64,000 bases of DNA from JANSWY01 sp965243755 (GTDB taxonomy: Bacteria > Bacteroidota > Bacteroidia > Cytophagales > Cyclobacteriaceae): contig CBDEVW010000004.1 of the NCBI GenBank assembly GCA_965243755.1, positions 638,222 to 702,221 on the forward strand, written 5' to 3'. A model generated the notes under the pieces. It saw only the letters and a program-made list of their open reading frames with translations, ran no database searches and had not been told where the DNA came from. Shown one piece after another: positions 51,962 through 63,832 of this stretch (its first letter is position 1; each line of letters starts with the position of its first letter). The position numbers were made by a program, and so were the translations under genes.

Positions 51962-53890
51962 ATGGAAAATATTTCCAGCATCATGCTCATTATCAGTGGG
52001 GTGATCGCTTCTTTAGGTGGTTTATTCTTGTTGCTTGTGATTTATCAGGCAATCAAAAAGGACCGATTTTTTCGATTTTCATGGAAAGCAGTCAGCAACT
52101 ATCTATTGGGATATGTTGTGTTGGTACCGGTATTAGGTGCACTATATGTTTTCCCTATGGCATATCAGCATCAGGATTTTTGGTTAGACAGTAATGCGCA
52201 GTTTGCCCAGTTAAGGGAAGCACTCATGTTTTTTGGGGCTTCATTGGTGATGTTTTACACATTAGTCCGGGTGGCAATTTTCTTACCTCATAAAAATGAG
52301 TACTGGAACCTGGGATCCCAGCTGGCATTGATCAGTCTGTTCCCCGGTGTGGCCAACGCTTTAATTGTGATGATCATTAATCAGTTCATTACTAAGGACA
52401 TTGACCCCAGGTACCTGCTGTTCTTCTTTGCTGTGACCATTTTTGTTTATGTGGTGACTGTGAGGATCAGTAAACGTAAAATCGCAACCCTGGGAATATT
52501 AGTCGCACACAGGTTTAGCATTTTAATCGCCAATAAAACTTTCAAAATCCCTTTTGCCAAGTATGAAAAGGTGAAAAATGGTAAAATCTATACGATCCTT
52601 AACGACGACATCAATGCCATCTTTGCATTGACCCAAAATGCCATCGATCTGTATACCGCGGTAATCACTACGGTGATAATCATGGTTTATATGTACTCAC
52701 TGGACCTGATAAGCTCTTTATTTTTATTGGCGGTAACCGGATTTATCCTTGGATTATTGGCACTGATGTCAGGCCCATTGAAGAGAACGGGGTATAAAGC
52801 CAGAGATAAAAGAGACCAGCATAACAGCTTGATTTCAGGTTTGTTAAATGGGTTCAAAGAATTGGTGATACACCGGGTGAAAAGGGACAGGTTCCAGGAG
52901 GATCTGGAGAAAACCAGTCAGGAAGCTTGTGATGCCCGTAAAGACAACATTTTTGTGGGAATCGACGCAGGATTATTTTCCGAGCTTTCCTTTACATTGT
53001 CCATTGGAGTATCATGCCTGTTGTTTCCAATCATCTTTAATCTGGATAAAGAAATTGTGACTTCTTATGTACTTGCTGTCCTGTTCCTGATGGGACCAGT
53101 AGGTGTACTTATCAAAGGCGTACCACAATTTTTCAACACCAAAGTTTCCTGGAAGCGTATTAAGGGTTTTATCGACAATGCTGAAGCCGATACTGATAAA
53201 GAAGAAATCTACAATATCCCTTATGTGGATACGATAGAAGTAAAGGATGTTCATTTTACTTACGAAACAGAAAACAAAGATGAGTCCATCACCTACGGAA
53301 TAGGTCCGGTCAATTTTGAAGTAAACAATGGAGAGCTGGTCTTTATCATTGGAGGAAACGGTAGTGGTAAGACCACATTCCTTAAGCTCCTTGTTGGTCT
53401 TTACTCGCCAACCGCTGGTGAAATAATGGTCAACGGTAATAAGACTACCAGAAAGGAATTGAGCGAGTGTTTCTCTATCATATTCAGTGATTTTTATTTG
53501 TTCAAAAAGATTTATGACCTGAAGGAGCATCGGTTGGAGCAGGTATATGAGTGGTTCGAAATCCTAGGGTTGTCTGATAAAGTGAAAATTGAAGATGGAG
53601 CATTTACTACGATCAACTTATCACAAGGGCAAAGAAAGCGCTTAGCCATCATTAAATCGTATCTCGAGGATCGTCCGGTTTATTTCTTTGATGAGGTCGC
53701 AGCAGACCTGGATCCGGAATTCAGAAGCTTCTTTTACAACCATCTGATGATGAAAATAAAAGAAGAAGGTAAAATATTGATCATCATATCTCATGATGAT
53801 AAGTACTTCCATTTAGCCGATAAAATCTACAAGATGGATATGGGACAGATATCCGAAGTAAAGAGGCATGCACTGGAAGTACTGGTGTAA
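51962..53890 (+). CDS. Cyclic-peptide-type ABC exporter (SyrD/PvdE-like), fused TMD-NBD
   Basis: 642 residues. A membrane part of about eight segments in two blocks (from residue 5 and from about 160) is followed by an ATPase domain with Walker A IIGGNGSGKTTFL (about 461), signature LSQGQRKRLAII and Walker B VYFFDEVAADLDPEF. The FSIIFSDFYLFKKIY Q-loop region is typical of the cyclic-peptide transporter family, which moves NRPS products or precursors to the periplasm. This supports a peptide-containing product. Confidence 0.9.
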   Translation: MENISSIMLIISGVIASLGGLFLLLVIYQAIKKDRFFRFSWKAVSNYLLGYVVLVPVLGALYVFPMAYQHQDFWLDSNAQFAQLREALMFFGASLVMFYTLVRVAIFLPHKNEYWNLGSQLALISLFPGVANALIVMIINQFITKDIDPRYLLFFFAVTIFVYVVTVRISKRKIATLGILVAHRFSILIANKTFKIPFAKYEKVKNGKIYTILNDDINAIFALTQNAIDLYTAVITTVIIMVYMYSLDLISSLFLLAVTGFILGLLALMSGPLKRTGYKARDKRDQHNSLISGLLNGFKELVIHRVKRDRFQEDLEKTSQEACDARKDNIFVGIDAGLFSELSFTLSIGVSCLLFPIIFNLDKEIVTSYVLAVLFLMGPVGVLIKGVPQFFNTKVSWKRIKGFIDNAEADTDKEEIYNIPYVDTIEVKDVHFTYETENKDESITYGIGPVNFEVNNGELVFIIGGNGSGKTTFLKLLVGLYSPTAGEIMVNGNKTTRKELSECFSIIFSDFYLFKKIYDLKEHRLEQVYEWFEILGLSDKVKIEDGAFTTINLSQGQRKRLAIIKSYLEDRPVYFFDEVAADLDPEFRSFFYNHLMMKIKEEGKILIIISHDDKYFHLADKIYKMDMGQISEVKRHALEVLV

Positions 53891-53965
53891 TTCAATTCTT
53901 TCTCATGACTAATCAGTTCTCTGGCTTCATTGTAAGCCGGGGGACTGTCTCAAAACATAAATATC

Positions 53966-56350
53966 ATGTTAAAACTTAATTTTTTACTTGCTGTCAGGAA
54001 GTTGATGAAAAATAAGAAGTCATTTTTCATCAATCTTTTGGGATCATCGGTAGGGCTCGCGGCAGTTACCTTGATGTCTGTCTATGTTACTTATGAGAAC
54101 AACTATGACTCATTCAATGAGCACAGTGACAAATTGTATCGTGTAGAACGAACAGTGCGCGACAATGTGCAATACCGTGTTTTTGATGGAACACCATACG
54201 AATTGTCGAGCGAGATCACCAATGCATTACCAGAAGTGAACAACGCAACCAGTGTTGCTACGGTAAAAAACTATTTTTCAATCGATGGTAGGTTGTTTGA
54301 CAGAGAGGAAGGAATCATTGCCGACAATTCCTTTTTTGAAATGTTCACTTTTCAGTTTGAAAGGAGCAATGGCAATAATGCGCTGGCAGATCCAATGACC
54401 ATCGTAGTATCAGAATCATTGGCCCAAAAGCTTTTCGGGTCCCTCGATGTGCTTGGTAAAACAGTAAGATTAAATAAGAAGGCAGATTTTACCATTACGG
54501 CCGTTTTTCAGGATTATCCGGAAGACTCGCATCTGAATATTGATTATGCAATCTCTTATAATTCCTACGAAAGGTTCTACGAAACCAGGCCTGAACGCGG
54601 TTGGGACAAGAACTACTCCTGTACCTACGTGATGGTCGGGTCAAATACAGACATTGGTCAGCTGTCCAGGAAAATGACCGATCTGTTGGCTAATCACAAG
54701 GCATCAAAAGATGGAATACAGGAATGGCTCAATTTAAGGCCTATTACAGACATTTATCTTCAAACGAGTCATGTACAAGCCAACATCATGGCCGGAGCAA
54801 GAAACAATATGGTGGTGATCTATTTATTTCTTGGAATTGTCTTCTTCACCGCTATCATTACTGCGCTCAATTACATAGGGTTAAACACTACCCAGCTTAT
54901 GAGCAGAGAACTGGAAATTGGGTTGAAAAAGGTATTTGGTATATCAAAGAACCAATTGCGCATTCAATTTATTATGGAATCGTTAATCATGATTCTATGC
55001 ATAGTGGTGGCATCACTGGTATTGGCTTATGTTTGCTTACCTGTATTTAACAATGCCATCGGAAGAGAACTTTCACTGACATCTAGTCTTCATTGGATGT
55101 TTTTGATGCTGATTTCTTCACTTGTAATAGGATTTTTTGCGGGATTGTACCCGGTTGCCTACTTGTCTTCACTAAAAATCAATGCATTTCTGCAAGGTAA
55201 CTCATCATTTAACAGAAAGCGTTTTATGAGAAAAGCATTGGTAGTACTTCAGCTTATGCTGGCTGTTCCATTGATATTTAATCTCATACTAATGGCCAAC
55301 CAGATCAAATTCCTGAAAGGCAAAGATGTTGGGTTTGTGAAAGAAAATATTGTTCTGGCTTCCATCAGAACACCGGAACAAACGGATAGGAATAACCTGC
55401 ATCGGCTAAAGAGACAGCTTTTGCAATCGCCAGAGGTCATCAACTATAGTGTATCAGAAGGTGCGCCATTCTTCACTGCAGGAAATGAATTAACTGTCAA
55501 TTGGGAAGGATCAGATGCCAGTGAAAAAATGCGGGTGACGTCCTATAATGTTGATCAGGACTTTTTAGATACTTACCAACTCAAGCTCTTAAAGGGCAGA
55601 TGGTTTTCACAGGAATATGCGGCTGATTCACAATCCGCATGTGTGATCAATGAGACCGCTGCGGCTTTGCTGGGATGGGAAGATCCTATTGGTAAAAGTC
55701 TCGACAATGGAAGATATAAGGTGGTTGGGCTGGTCAGAGACTTTAATCAGTCCTCCTTGTTTGTGAAGATTCCACCGATGATGCTGCGTTTTTCAGAAGA
55801 GAATTTGGGCAATAACATTGTGAGCATCAGGGTGCATGCCGGAAACAGGGCTGCAACATTGAGTAAGATCAACCGCGCTTTCAATGATAATTATCATGAC
55901 ACACCAATTCAGTTCAAGTACCTGGACGAAGGCTTTGATCGTGGATTCATGAGTGTCCTTGAAAATGTGATGAATATGTTTATGGTATTCACATTCATTT
56001 CTGTGGTGCTTGTGATTATTGGGCTGTTTGGATTGGTGTCTTATGCCATTGGTACCCAGAAAAAAATGATTGCCGTAAGAAGAGTACTTGGAGCAAGCAT
56101 TAATAGTTTATTTCTACTGCTTACGAAGGAATACCTCTACCTGTGCGGTATTACCATGGCCATTAGCCTAACGGTAACATTTGCTTTAAACTCTCATTTT
56201 TTAAATGTATTCGCTTACAAGGTAGGTATACAGTTCACAGATATACTGAATGTAATTATTATCACACTGGTCATAGTGTTTATTGCCATTGGAGGAAAAA
56301 TCTGGTCAGCAATAAAGGAAAGACCACTGGATGCACTTGTGAGGGAATAA
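53966..56350 (+). CDS. FtsX/MacB-type ABC permease
   Basis: 794 residues with the four-segment layout doubled: an N-terminal TM helix, MacB-type periplasmic domain, three TM helices (about 280-400), a second periplasmic domain and three final TM helices with LGASINSLFLLLTKEY. It is of the large Bacteroidota permease type and likely works with the ATPase at 47962. It may remove the product from the inner membrane or protect it. Confidence 0.92.
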   Translation: MLKLNFLLAVRKLMKNKKSFFINLLGSSVGLAAVTLMSVYVTYENNYDSFNEHSDKLYRVERTVRDNVQYRVFDGTPYELSSEITNALPEVNNATSVATVKNYFSIDGRLFDREEGIIADNSFFEMFTFQFERSNGNNALADPMTIVVSESLAQKLFGSLDVLGKTVRLNKKADFTITAVFQDYPEDSHLNIDYAISYNSYERFYETRPERGWDKNYSCTYVMVGSNTDIGQLSRKMTDLLANHKASKDGIQEWLNLRPITDIYLQTSHVQANIMAGARNNMVVIYLFLGIVFFTAIITALNYIGLNTTQLMSRELEIGLKKVFGISKNQLRIQFIMESLIMILCIVVASLVLAYVCLPVFNNAIGRELSLTSSLHWMFLMLISSLVIGFFAGLYPVAYLSSLKINAFLQGNSSFNRKRFMRKALVVLQLMLAVPLIFNLILMANQIKFLKGKDVGFVKENIVLASIRTPEQTDRNNLHRLKRQLLQSPEVINYSVSEGAPFFTAGNELTVNWEGSDASEKMRVTSYNVDQDFLDTYQLKLLKGRWFSQEYAADSQSACVINETAAALLGWEDPIGKSLDNGRYKVVGLVRDFNQSSLFVKIPPMMLRFSEENLGNNIVSIRVHAGNRAATLSKINRAFNDNYHDTPIQFKYLDEGFDRGFMSVLENVMNMFMVFTFISVVLVIIGLFGLVSYAIGTQKKMIAVRRVLGASINSLFLLLTKEYLYLCGITMAISLTVTFALNSHFLNVFAYKVGIQFTDILNVIIITLVIVFIAIGGKIWSAIKERPLDALVRE

Positions 56351-56440
56351 TCACATTAGGCCAACCAATAAACGATGAGATGAGCATCACAGGCTGTCTC
56401 GTGATTTCACAAAATAGTACAATCATAAAATTTAAATATT

Positions 56441-57382
56441 TTGAAACGAATAGGAATCATCGGAGGATCTGGATTCATAGGTAGCCATACTACCAAAAGA
56501 TTCCTGGAGGAAGGTTACCTCGTGAGGGCATCCGTATTGGATTTATCCAGAAAAAACGAATATGAACATCTGGACCAATTGCCCAATTCGGAGCACCTGG
56601 AAATATTTCCACTGGATGTAGAAAATGCTACACAGCTCAGAGATTTTCTCGCTGGTTGTCACATCATTATTCATTGTGGGACCCCATTTAAACTGGACTA
56701 CCTTGATCCTGTCAGGGAGCTATTTGAACCAACGATCAATGGAACCAGGAATTTATTAAATACAATCAATGACCTGGAAACCATAGAGAAAATAGTATTC
56801 ATAGCATCTATAGCGGCACTGAATACAAATTTTCCAATGCCAGCTGGTAATAAAAACCCTGCTGATACTTTCGATGAGATGGATGACTATTTCACAAGTG
56901 AGGAAAGTCATCCTTATGCCCAGGCAAAATTCATTGCCAATCAAACGGTGAATCAGTTTATTAATGAGCACCCTGACCTGAATTATGAGATCACAACGAT
57001 TTCCCCCGCCATGGTGATTGGCAAACCAATGGTCATACAGGATGAAGGAACCTCATATAAACTGCAATCATCATTCAAGAGCCGTATCGCATCAGATCCA
57101 TTCATTCAGATGATGACTGATCATGACATTGAATTGGCAGTTGTTGATGTGAAAGATGTTGCTCAGGCCATTTATAAGGCAGCAATCACTAAAGGAATTC
57201 ATGGAAAAAACTACATGATCAGCAACGAAAGCTGGAGAGTCTCCGACCTGTCAGCAATGCTGAACCTTCAGGAACCTATGGGTTCATCGCGGATAGTGTA
57301 TAAAAATGATGCCGCTATCAAAGATTTGAAATTAACATTTAACCCCACCAGAGTTGCTCTGGGCGAATTTTCTGAATTATAG
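56441..57382 (+). CDS. NAD(P)-dependent epimerase/reductase (dihydroflavonol-reductase-like extended SDR)
   Basis: 313 residues with a TTG start directly before the Rossmann motif GIIGGSGFIGSHTTKRFLEE; no ATG fits better. FIASIAALN and the catalytic SHPYAQAKFIANQ (Tyr-x3-Lys) are intact. It is 57 bp upstream of the PKS gene. In this setting it probably reduces a keto group of an intermediate, or an aldehyde release product. Confidence 0.85.
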   Translation: MKRIGIIGGSGFIGSHTTKRFLEEGYLVRASVLDLSRKNEYEHLDQLPNSEHLEIFPLDVENATQLRDFLAGCHIIIHCGTPFKLDYLDPVRELFEPTINGTRNLLNTINDLETIEKIVFIASIAALNTNFPMPAGNKNPADTFDEMDDYFTSEESHPYAQAKFIANQTVNQFINEHPDLNYEITTISPAMVIGKPMVIQDEGTSYKLQSSFKSRIASDPFIQMMTDHDIELAVVDVKDVAQAIYKAAITKGIHGKNYMISNESWRVSDLSAMLNLQEPMGSSRIVYKNDAAIKDLKLTFNPTRVALGEFSEL

Positions 57383-57439
57383 ACATTCCGCCGATCTCTC
57401 TGATTAAAAAAATATCTCAAGAATAAAAGAACAATAATT

Positions 57440-60400
57440 ATGGAAATGAATGATCAACCTATAGCGATCGTCGGAATTGGATGTAGATTCCCGGGAGAAG
57501 CTTCTTCTCCACAGAAGTTTTGGGAACTGATGGCAAATAAAACTGATGCCATCGTTGACGTTCCAGAGGATCGATGGGACCTGAAAAGGTTTTACGATAA
57601 AGAAGACAGCAAACCCACCAAGATCAGAGTAAATCAAGGTGGCTTTCTAAAGGAAAAAATTAAAGAATTCGATCCTTTGTTTTTTGGGATTTCGCCAGTA
57701 GAAGCAGAAACACTGGATCCTCAATCCAGAATTCTTCTCGAGGCAGCCTATGAAGCTGTTGAAGATACCGGATTGACTCTTGATGCTTTAAAAGGATCGA
57801 AAACGGGAGTTTTTGTAGGTGGCTTCACCATTGATAATTATTTAACCTGGGGGTGTTCTGAAAATGCTCATTTGATCAATTCTCATACCTCTCTTGGGAT
57901 TACACTTACAATGTTATCCAACAGGTTGTCATATTTCTTTGACCTTAAAGGCCCGTCTCTAACCATAGATACAGCCTGTTCTTCTTCTCTTGTGGCCACC
58001 CATTATGCCTGTCAGAGTATTCGAAGCGGAGAATCGGAAATGGCACTTGTAGGAGGAGTTAATATCATGACCTCACCTTATACCTTCATCTCAATGAGTA
58101 AAGGTCAGTTTCTTTCAAAACATGGCAGATGCAAAACTTTTGATAGCGATGCTGGTGGCTATGTACGTGCTGAAGGCGGGGGTGTGGTAGTATTGAAACC
58201 TCTCGAAAAAGCAATTGCGGATGGTGACCGGATTTATGCACTGATCAATGGGTCAGGTGTAAATCAGGACGGACAAACTAATGGGATCACCGTGCCAAGC
58301 AAGGACTCTCAAAAAGCATTGATCAGAAAAGTATATGCTCAGGGTGGTGTTGAAAGCAAAGATATAGACTATGTGGAAGCACATGGTACAGGGACCCCTA
58401 TAGGAGACCCAATAGAATTTGGTGCCTTAAGTGAAGTATTGGCTGAAAACAGAGACCCTAACAATAAACTATTTGTAGGATCTGTGAAGTCTAACATTGG
58501 ACATATGGAGGCTGGTGCTGGCATTGCCGGACTAATCAAAACGACGCTTTGTCTCCATAACAACCAGGTTCCACCAAATTTGCACTTCAACAATCCTAAT
58601 CCAGCGATCAATTATGATAACAGCATCCTGAAAGTACCCACCAAAATGGAGCAGTTACCTCTGGATAAGGTATCCTATGCCTCGGTAAATTCATTTGGAT
58701 ATGGAGGAACCAATGCACACGTGCTTTTAAAACAATACAATGAAGAGGAAAACAAGCCGGAGACGACCACAAGAAAAACGGACAGTTTTGTTTTTCCAAT
58801 CGCCACTAAAAGTAAGGCGTCCCTAAAGCAACGGGCAGCCGATTACAGGAAGTATATCCAGGAAAATGGTGATGATTTCGATCAGGTGTTGAGTAATGTG
58901 CTACACAGAAGATCATTTCATTCAGACAGACTTGCCGTATATGCAAATTCCAAAGATGATCTGATTGAGAAACTTGAGGCCTTTGAAGAAGATATTTTGG
59001 TAAAAGGGGTAGCCTATGGAGTGGCACCTGCCAAAAAACCTAAGATCGCCTATGTATATACTGGAATGGGACCACAGTGGTGGAAAATGGGCCGTGAGAT
59101 GATGGAAACAGAACCAGTATTCAGAGAAGCAGTGGAAGAATGTGACCGACATTTTATTCCAATTTCTGGCTGGTCGATCATTGAAGAGATGCAAAAGCCC
59201 GAGGAGACTTCCAAAATCAAGGAGACTAACATTGCACAGACAGCAAACTTTGTAGTGCAGGTTGGTTTGACAAGATTACTTGAACATTATGGAATGTCAC
59301 CGGATGCTGTGGTTGGACACAGTGTGGGTGAAGTCACTTCGCTATACATTTCGGGTGCAATGACCCTGGATGATGCCCTAATGGTCAGCTACCATAGAAG
59401 CCGCCTTCAGCATCAGACTTCCGGAAAAGGAGGCATGTTGGCAGTAGGTCTGGGTGAAGATGAGTTGACTGAAATACTGGCACCATATGATGATGTTTCA
59501 ATAGCTTCCATCAACAGTACTAAAGCCACTACACTCGCTGGTGCTCATGATAGTTTGGCTGAGCTGGCTGAGAAGTTTGAATCCATGAAAGTATTCAACC
59601 GCATGTTGGAAGTAAGTGTACCTTACCACAGCCCGGTAATGAACTTGATCAAAGATGAAGTCTTTGAATCCTTGAAAACACTGAAAGGACATGAGACCAC
59701 CGTGGATCTGTATTCTACAGTAACCGGGGATAAAATCGCAGGTACTGAAATCAATAGTGAATACTGGTGGCAAAACATCAGGAATTCGGTACAGTTTGCC
59801 AAGGCATTTGAAAGCCTTTCCAATGATGGCTATACGGTGTTTATTGAAATCGGACCACATCCTGTGTTGAAAAATTCAATGATGGAGTGTGCCAACTACA
59901 GTAAAGAATTCCATTTCCTGCAAACTTTAAACAGAAAACAACCGGAGCAACTGAATTTCTATGAGAACCTGAGTTCATTATTTACCATAGGATATAATTT
60001 GAATTGGGACCGATGGGTAGAAAAAGGACAGCAACTTACATTGCCGAAGTATCCATGGCAAAGAAAGCACTACTGGCTGGAATCTGAGAAATCGATTGAA
60101 AACAAACTGGGCCGTACCGGTGAAAGTGTCTTCCTTAACAGTAAATTGGACACCCCTGCACCTTCATACAAGGTTGAATTAAACAACAGATTTTTCCCGT
60201 TCATGAATGACCATGTGGTTCAGGATCAGGTAGTTTTTCCTGGAGCTGGATACATTGCTGCGGCCATTGCTTTGCACCAAAATGAACTTACAGAAAACGG
60301 AGGATTCGGATTGGAGCACATCAAATTTCATCAGTTGCTCACAGTAAAAGAGGACGAATTACAATATCTGTATACTTCTCTAAAGCCGAATACAAACAAT

Positions 60401-63400
60401 TTTGATATTCAAAGTAAGATAGAGGGGGAGGATACTTCATGGATTAAGCGTGCCACCGGTAAGTGTATCGCTGGTTCCTATACCGATGAGGCAGGATCAC
60501 TTGATCTGACTTCACTGCTTGGCAACATGAATAAAAACATGTCAAGTGAAGAGATCTACGAAAAACTGTCAGAGGCCAACTTACACTATGGTCCTTATTT
60601 CAGAGGAATCAAGAACATTCAACATTCAGAGAATCAGTTAATTGCTGAAATATCTGGCTGTGACGACATGAAAGGTGCTGAAGGAGATTACTTCATTCAC
60701 CCGGCACTGTTAGATTCTTGCTTTCAGACTTTGGTGGTATTCGATGGAGACGAAAGTGTTCCTGTAGTACCCGTATCAATTGAGAAGATCCAGTGCTATG
60801 TAAGTCCTGGACTTGATTTTAAATGCCACACTAAACTGAGATCAAACGAAGGCAATTCGATTATTGCAGATATCACCATAGTCAATAGTAAAGGTGAAAT
60901 AGCAATGAATGTTCATGGCATTAAATGTCAGGAAATAGCTTCTTCAGAATTTATTTCAGATGAGTTCCCGGATAACTGCCTTTATGAAGTAGGATGGGAA
61001 GAAGAGCAGGTGAAAGTATCCATGGAAGATTTGAACAAATCACAGGACACTACCTATGTAATCGTAACCAATGATTATGAGAGTAGCCAGACCCTGACCA
61101 ATGAATTGAACGGGAAAGTTGTGGTTTTCCTTCCGGGTGAAGAATTAAGAGAAATAGGTGAAAATGCCTATGAGGTGAACCTTGCGGATGTGTCATCCTA
61201 CAGTGATCTTTTGAAGGACGGTGAAAATACCAACCTGGAGTTGATTTACATACCAGAAACTCAGGTTTCCAGTGAAACATTATCCACTGAAACCTGTCTG
61301 GAGTACATCAATCCATTACTTAACCTTATAAGATACTGCTCAGATGAATTTCCTCGCAACCTGTCGCTCAACCTGATCACACAGAAAGGGCATGTTGTGA
61401 ATGATGAGGACCAGGAACTTGATTTAACAGCTTCTATTTTTATTGGTCTGGGAAGACTAATGAGTAACGAGTTCCCTGCCTGGAAAATCAGGTTGGTTGA
61501 TTTTGATACTGAAACTTCCATAAGTGCAGATCAATGGAAAGTGGCCCTTGACAAATTGAAAATGACAAGGAGAGCCTTTGAAGAATTGGCCATAAGGGGC
61601 AATCGATTGTACAAGAAAGTAATGCTCAAAAAACCAAAAGAGGAAAAAGAGCAGGTCATGAAAACCGTGGCATTCAGAGACCATGCGCTGGAGCTTAAGC
61701 TGAAGGACTCATCAGATTTGAACAGCATCAGGTTTGAAGAATCTTTAAGAGCTGCGCCTTCAGAAAACGAGGTGGAAATTCTTATTGAAAATTCCAGTCT
61801 GGATAAAAAGGATTACCTGAAAATTGCCAAAAGAATATCTGAGGAAGCATTTGAAGGCACAAACAGTTCGAAAAATATTGGGTCGGATTGTGTTGGTATA
61901 GTCACCAGAACTGGAAGCGATGTAAAAGACTTCAAAGTAGGTGACAAAGTGCTGGCACTCAGTAAGGGGAACCTGAAATCATTTGCCATTGTGAATGAAA
62001 AACTGGTTCAAAAGTGCCCTACCTTATTAGAAACTGCAGCATCTACGGTTATTTCACCGTTCCTCACCGCATTCTATAGTCTCCGTAACAAAGCCGGACT
62101 AACGAAAGGTGATCGTCTATTGATTCACAATGCCACTGACGGCACAGGATTGGCGGCCATTCAGTATGCGAAACTTGTTGGAGCCGAAATTTTTGCAACC
62201 GCAAAGAATGAGGAGCAGAGAACATATCTGGAGTCACAGGGGATAGCACATGTATTTAACGCCAATGACCTGGCATTTTCTACCAGGATAGCCTCCCTGA
62301 CCAACAACGAAGGGGTTAACGTTATCATCGGTTCGGCCGAGGGAGAAACAATGCATCAGAGTCTGGCATTACTTGCACCTTACGGGGTTTACCTGGAGAC
62401 AGGAAAGCAGAATGCCATTAAGGATGAAACCCTTTCAATGAAGGTTTTCAGTAAAAATCTCTCCTTTATTTCAGTTGATATTGATCAATTATGTAAAGAT
62501 CGACCAGAATTAATTGCAGAACTGTTAAAAGACATCAGTGGATTAATTGAGGTAGGTCAGCTATCACCGATCCCTCATGTCTCATTCAAGCCACAGGAGG
62601 TTAATCTTGCCTTTGAGCAGATAGAGAATGACTCACTAATTGGCAGGGCAGTGATTGATTTCAAGGATCAGGTAATTGACATTGAAAATCAGGAATCGCT
62701 GTTTAAAAGCAGACCGAAGTTATATCATCACAGGAGGAACAAAAGGTCTGGGATTGGAAATCGCCCATTGGATGATTCAGCAAGGTGCTAATAACCTCGT
62801 GTTATTAAGCAGGAGCGGAGACAAAGATCCTAAAGTAAAATCAAGAATTGAATCGCTAAGGAATAAGGGCGCTAATATTCTGGTGTACGCAGTGGATGTA
62901 GCTGGTGAAGAAGCCATGACCAACATGTACAACGAGGTAAAAGTGATTATGCCTCCTTTGGCTGGGGTCTTCCATTGTGCAATGGTGCTGGATGATGGTT
63001 TCCTTCTGGACATGAATGATGATCGGTTCAATAAGGTGCTTAAGCCAAAAGTAGATGGTTCCAAAATCCTACATAACCTGACCAAAGATGACGACCTTGA
63101 CATATTTGTGATGTTCTCAAGTTTATCATCGCTGATAGGCCACCTGGGGCAGGCGAACTATATCGTGGCTAACACCATTCTGGACGCTATGGCCTACAAG
63201 AGAAGAAGCCAGGGACTACCTGCGACTACTATTAATTTAGGAATTCTCGGTCAGTCCGGTGTTATCGCAAGAGATTCAGACCTCAACAAAATGGTATCTG
63301 AATCAGGAATAAGGAGCTTCACCAATGAAGAGGTGCTGATTGCGCTGGGTAAAATCATAAGCATAGCGCCTACACAAATTGGGTTCTTCGATTTCGAATG

Positions 63401-63827
63401 GCCTGTGATCAGTAAATCCTACAAGAGCAGTAAAACATCACTGTTTGAGGCACTGATCAATGAAAATGTAGGATCCGGAAGTCACCTGACCGAAGAGCAA
63501 TCCAAGCATTGGAATGCTATTCAATCCAGGGATGGTGCAGCACAGCAGGATTACGTCATTGAGTTGTTGACTGAAGAGTTGAGTCAGATCCTGAAGATGC
63601 CGAAAGATAGAATCCCATCAGATAAAGGAATCAACTTCCTTGGTGTAGATTCAATTCTTTCTGTACAGTTGATCCGAGCAATCAATAATAAGTTGGCTGT
63701 TGAACTTTCACCAATGGAGTTCACTTCAGGGCCAAATCTCATACAGGTTGCCAAAATCATAATGGAACGTATTGCAGATTCTTCTACCGAGGAAACTGAA
63801 TTAGAAAAGTTAACCCAAAATAAGTAG
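57440..63827 (+). CDS. Type I polyketide synthase, KS-AT-DH-ER-KR-ACP (with an apparent frameshift)
   Basis: Joined length is about 2128 residues. KS has TACSSS (Cys180), HGTGTPIGDP and NIGHMEAGAG; AT has GHSVGE (Ser628); DH has HVVQDQVVFPG (His925; Asp in place of the usual Gly) and HPALLDSCFQ; ER has VGDKVLAL and LLIHNATDGTGLAAIQYAK; KR has YIITGGTKGLGLEIA and FSSLSSLIGHLGQANYIVAN; ACP has LGVDSILS (Ser for phosphopantetheine). The frame breaks at 62705-62708: with AAA instead of AAAA the sequence reads ESLFKADRSYIITGG without interruption into the KR. All reductive domains suggest an alkyl, fatty-acid-like extension. Confidence 0.93.
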
Positions 63828-63832
63828 GTATA

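Noticed and set aside
62699..62715. Programmed -1 ribosomal frameshift in the PKS
   Set aside because: The T and A runs are not in X XXY YYZ phase for the incoming frame, no stimulatory structure is obvious, and the needed shift is +1; a one-base sequence or real mutation is simpler.
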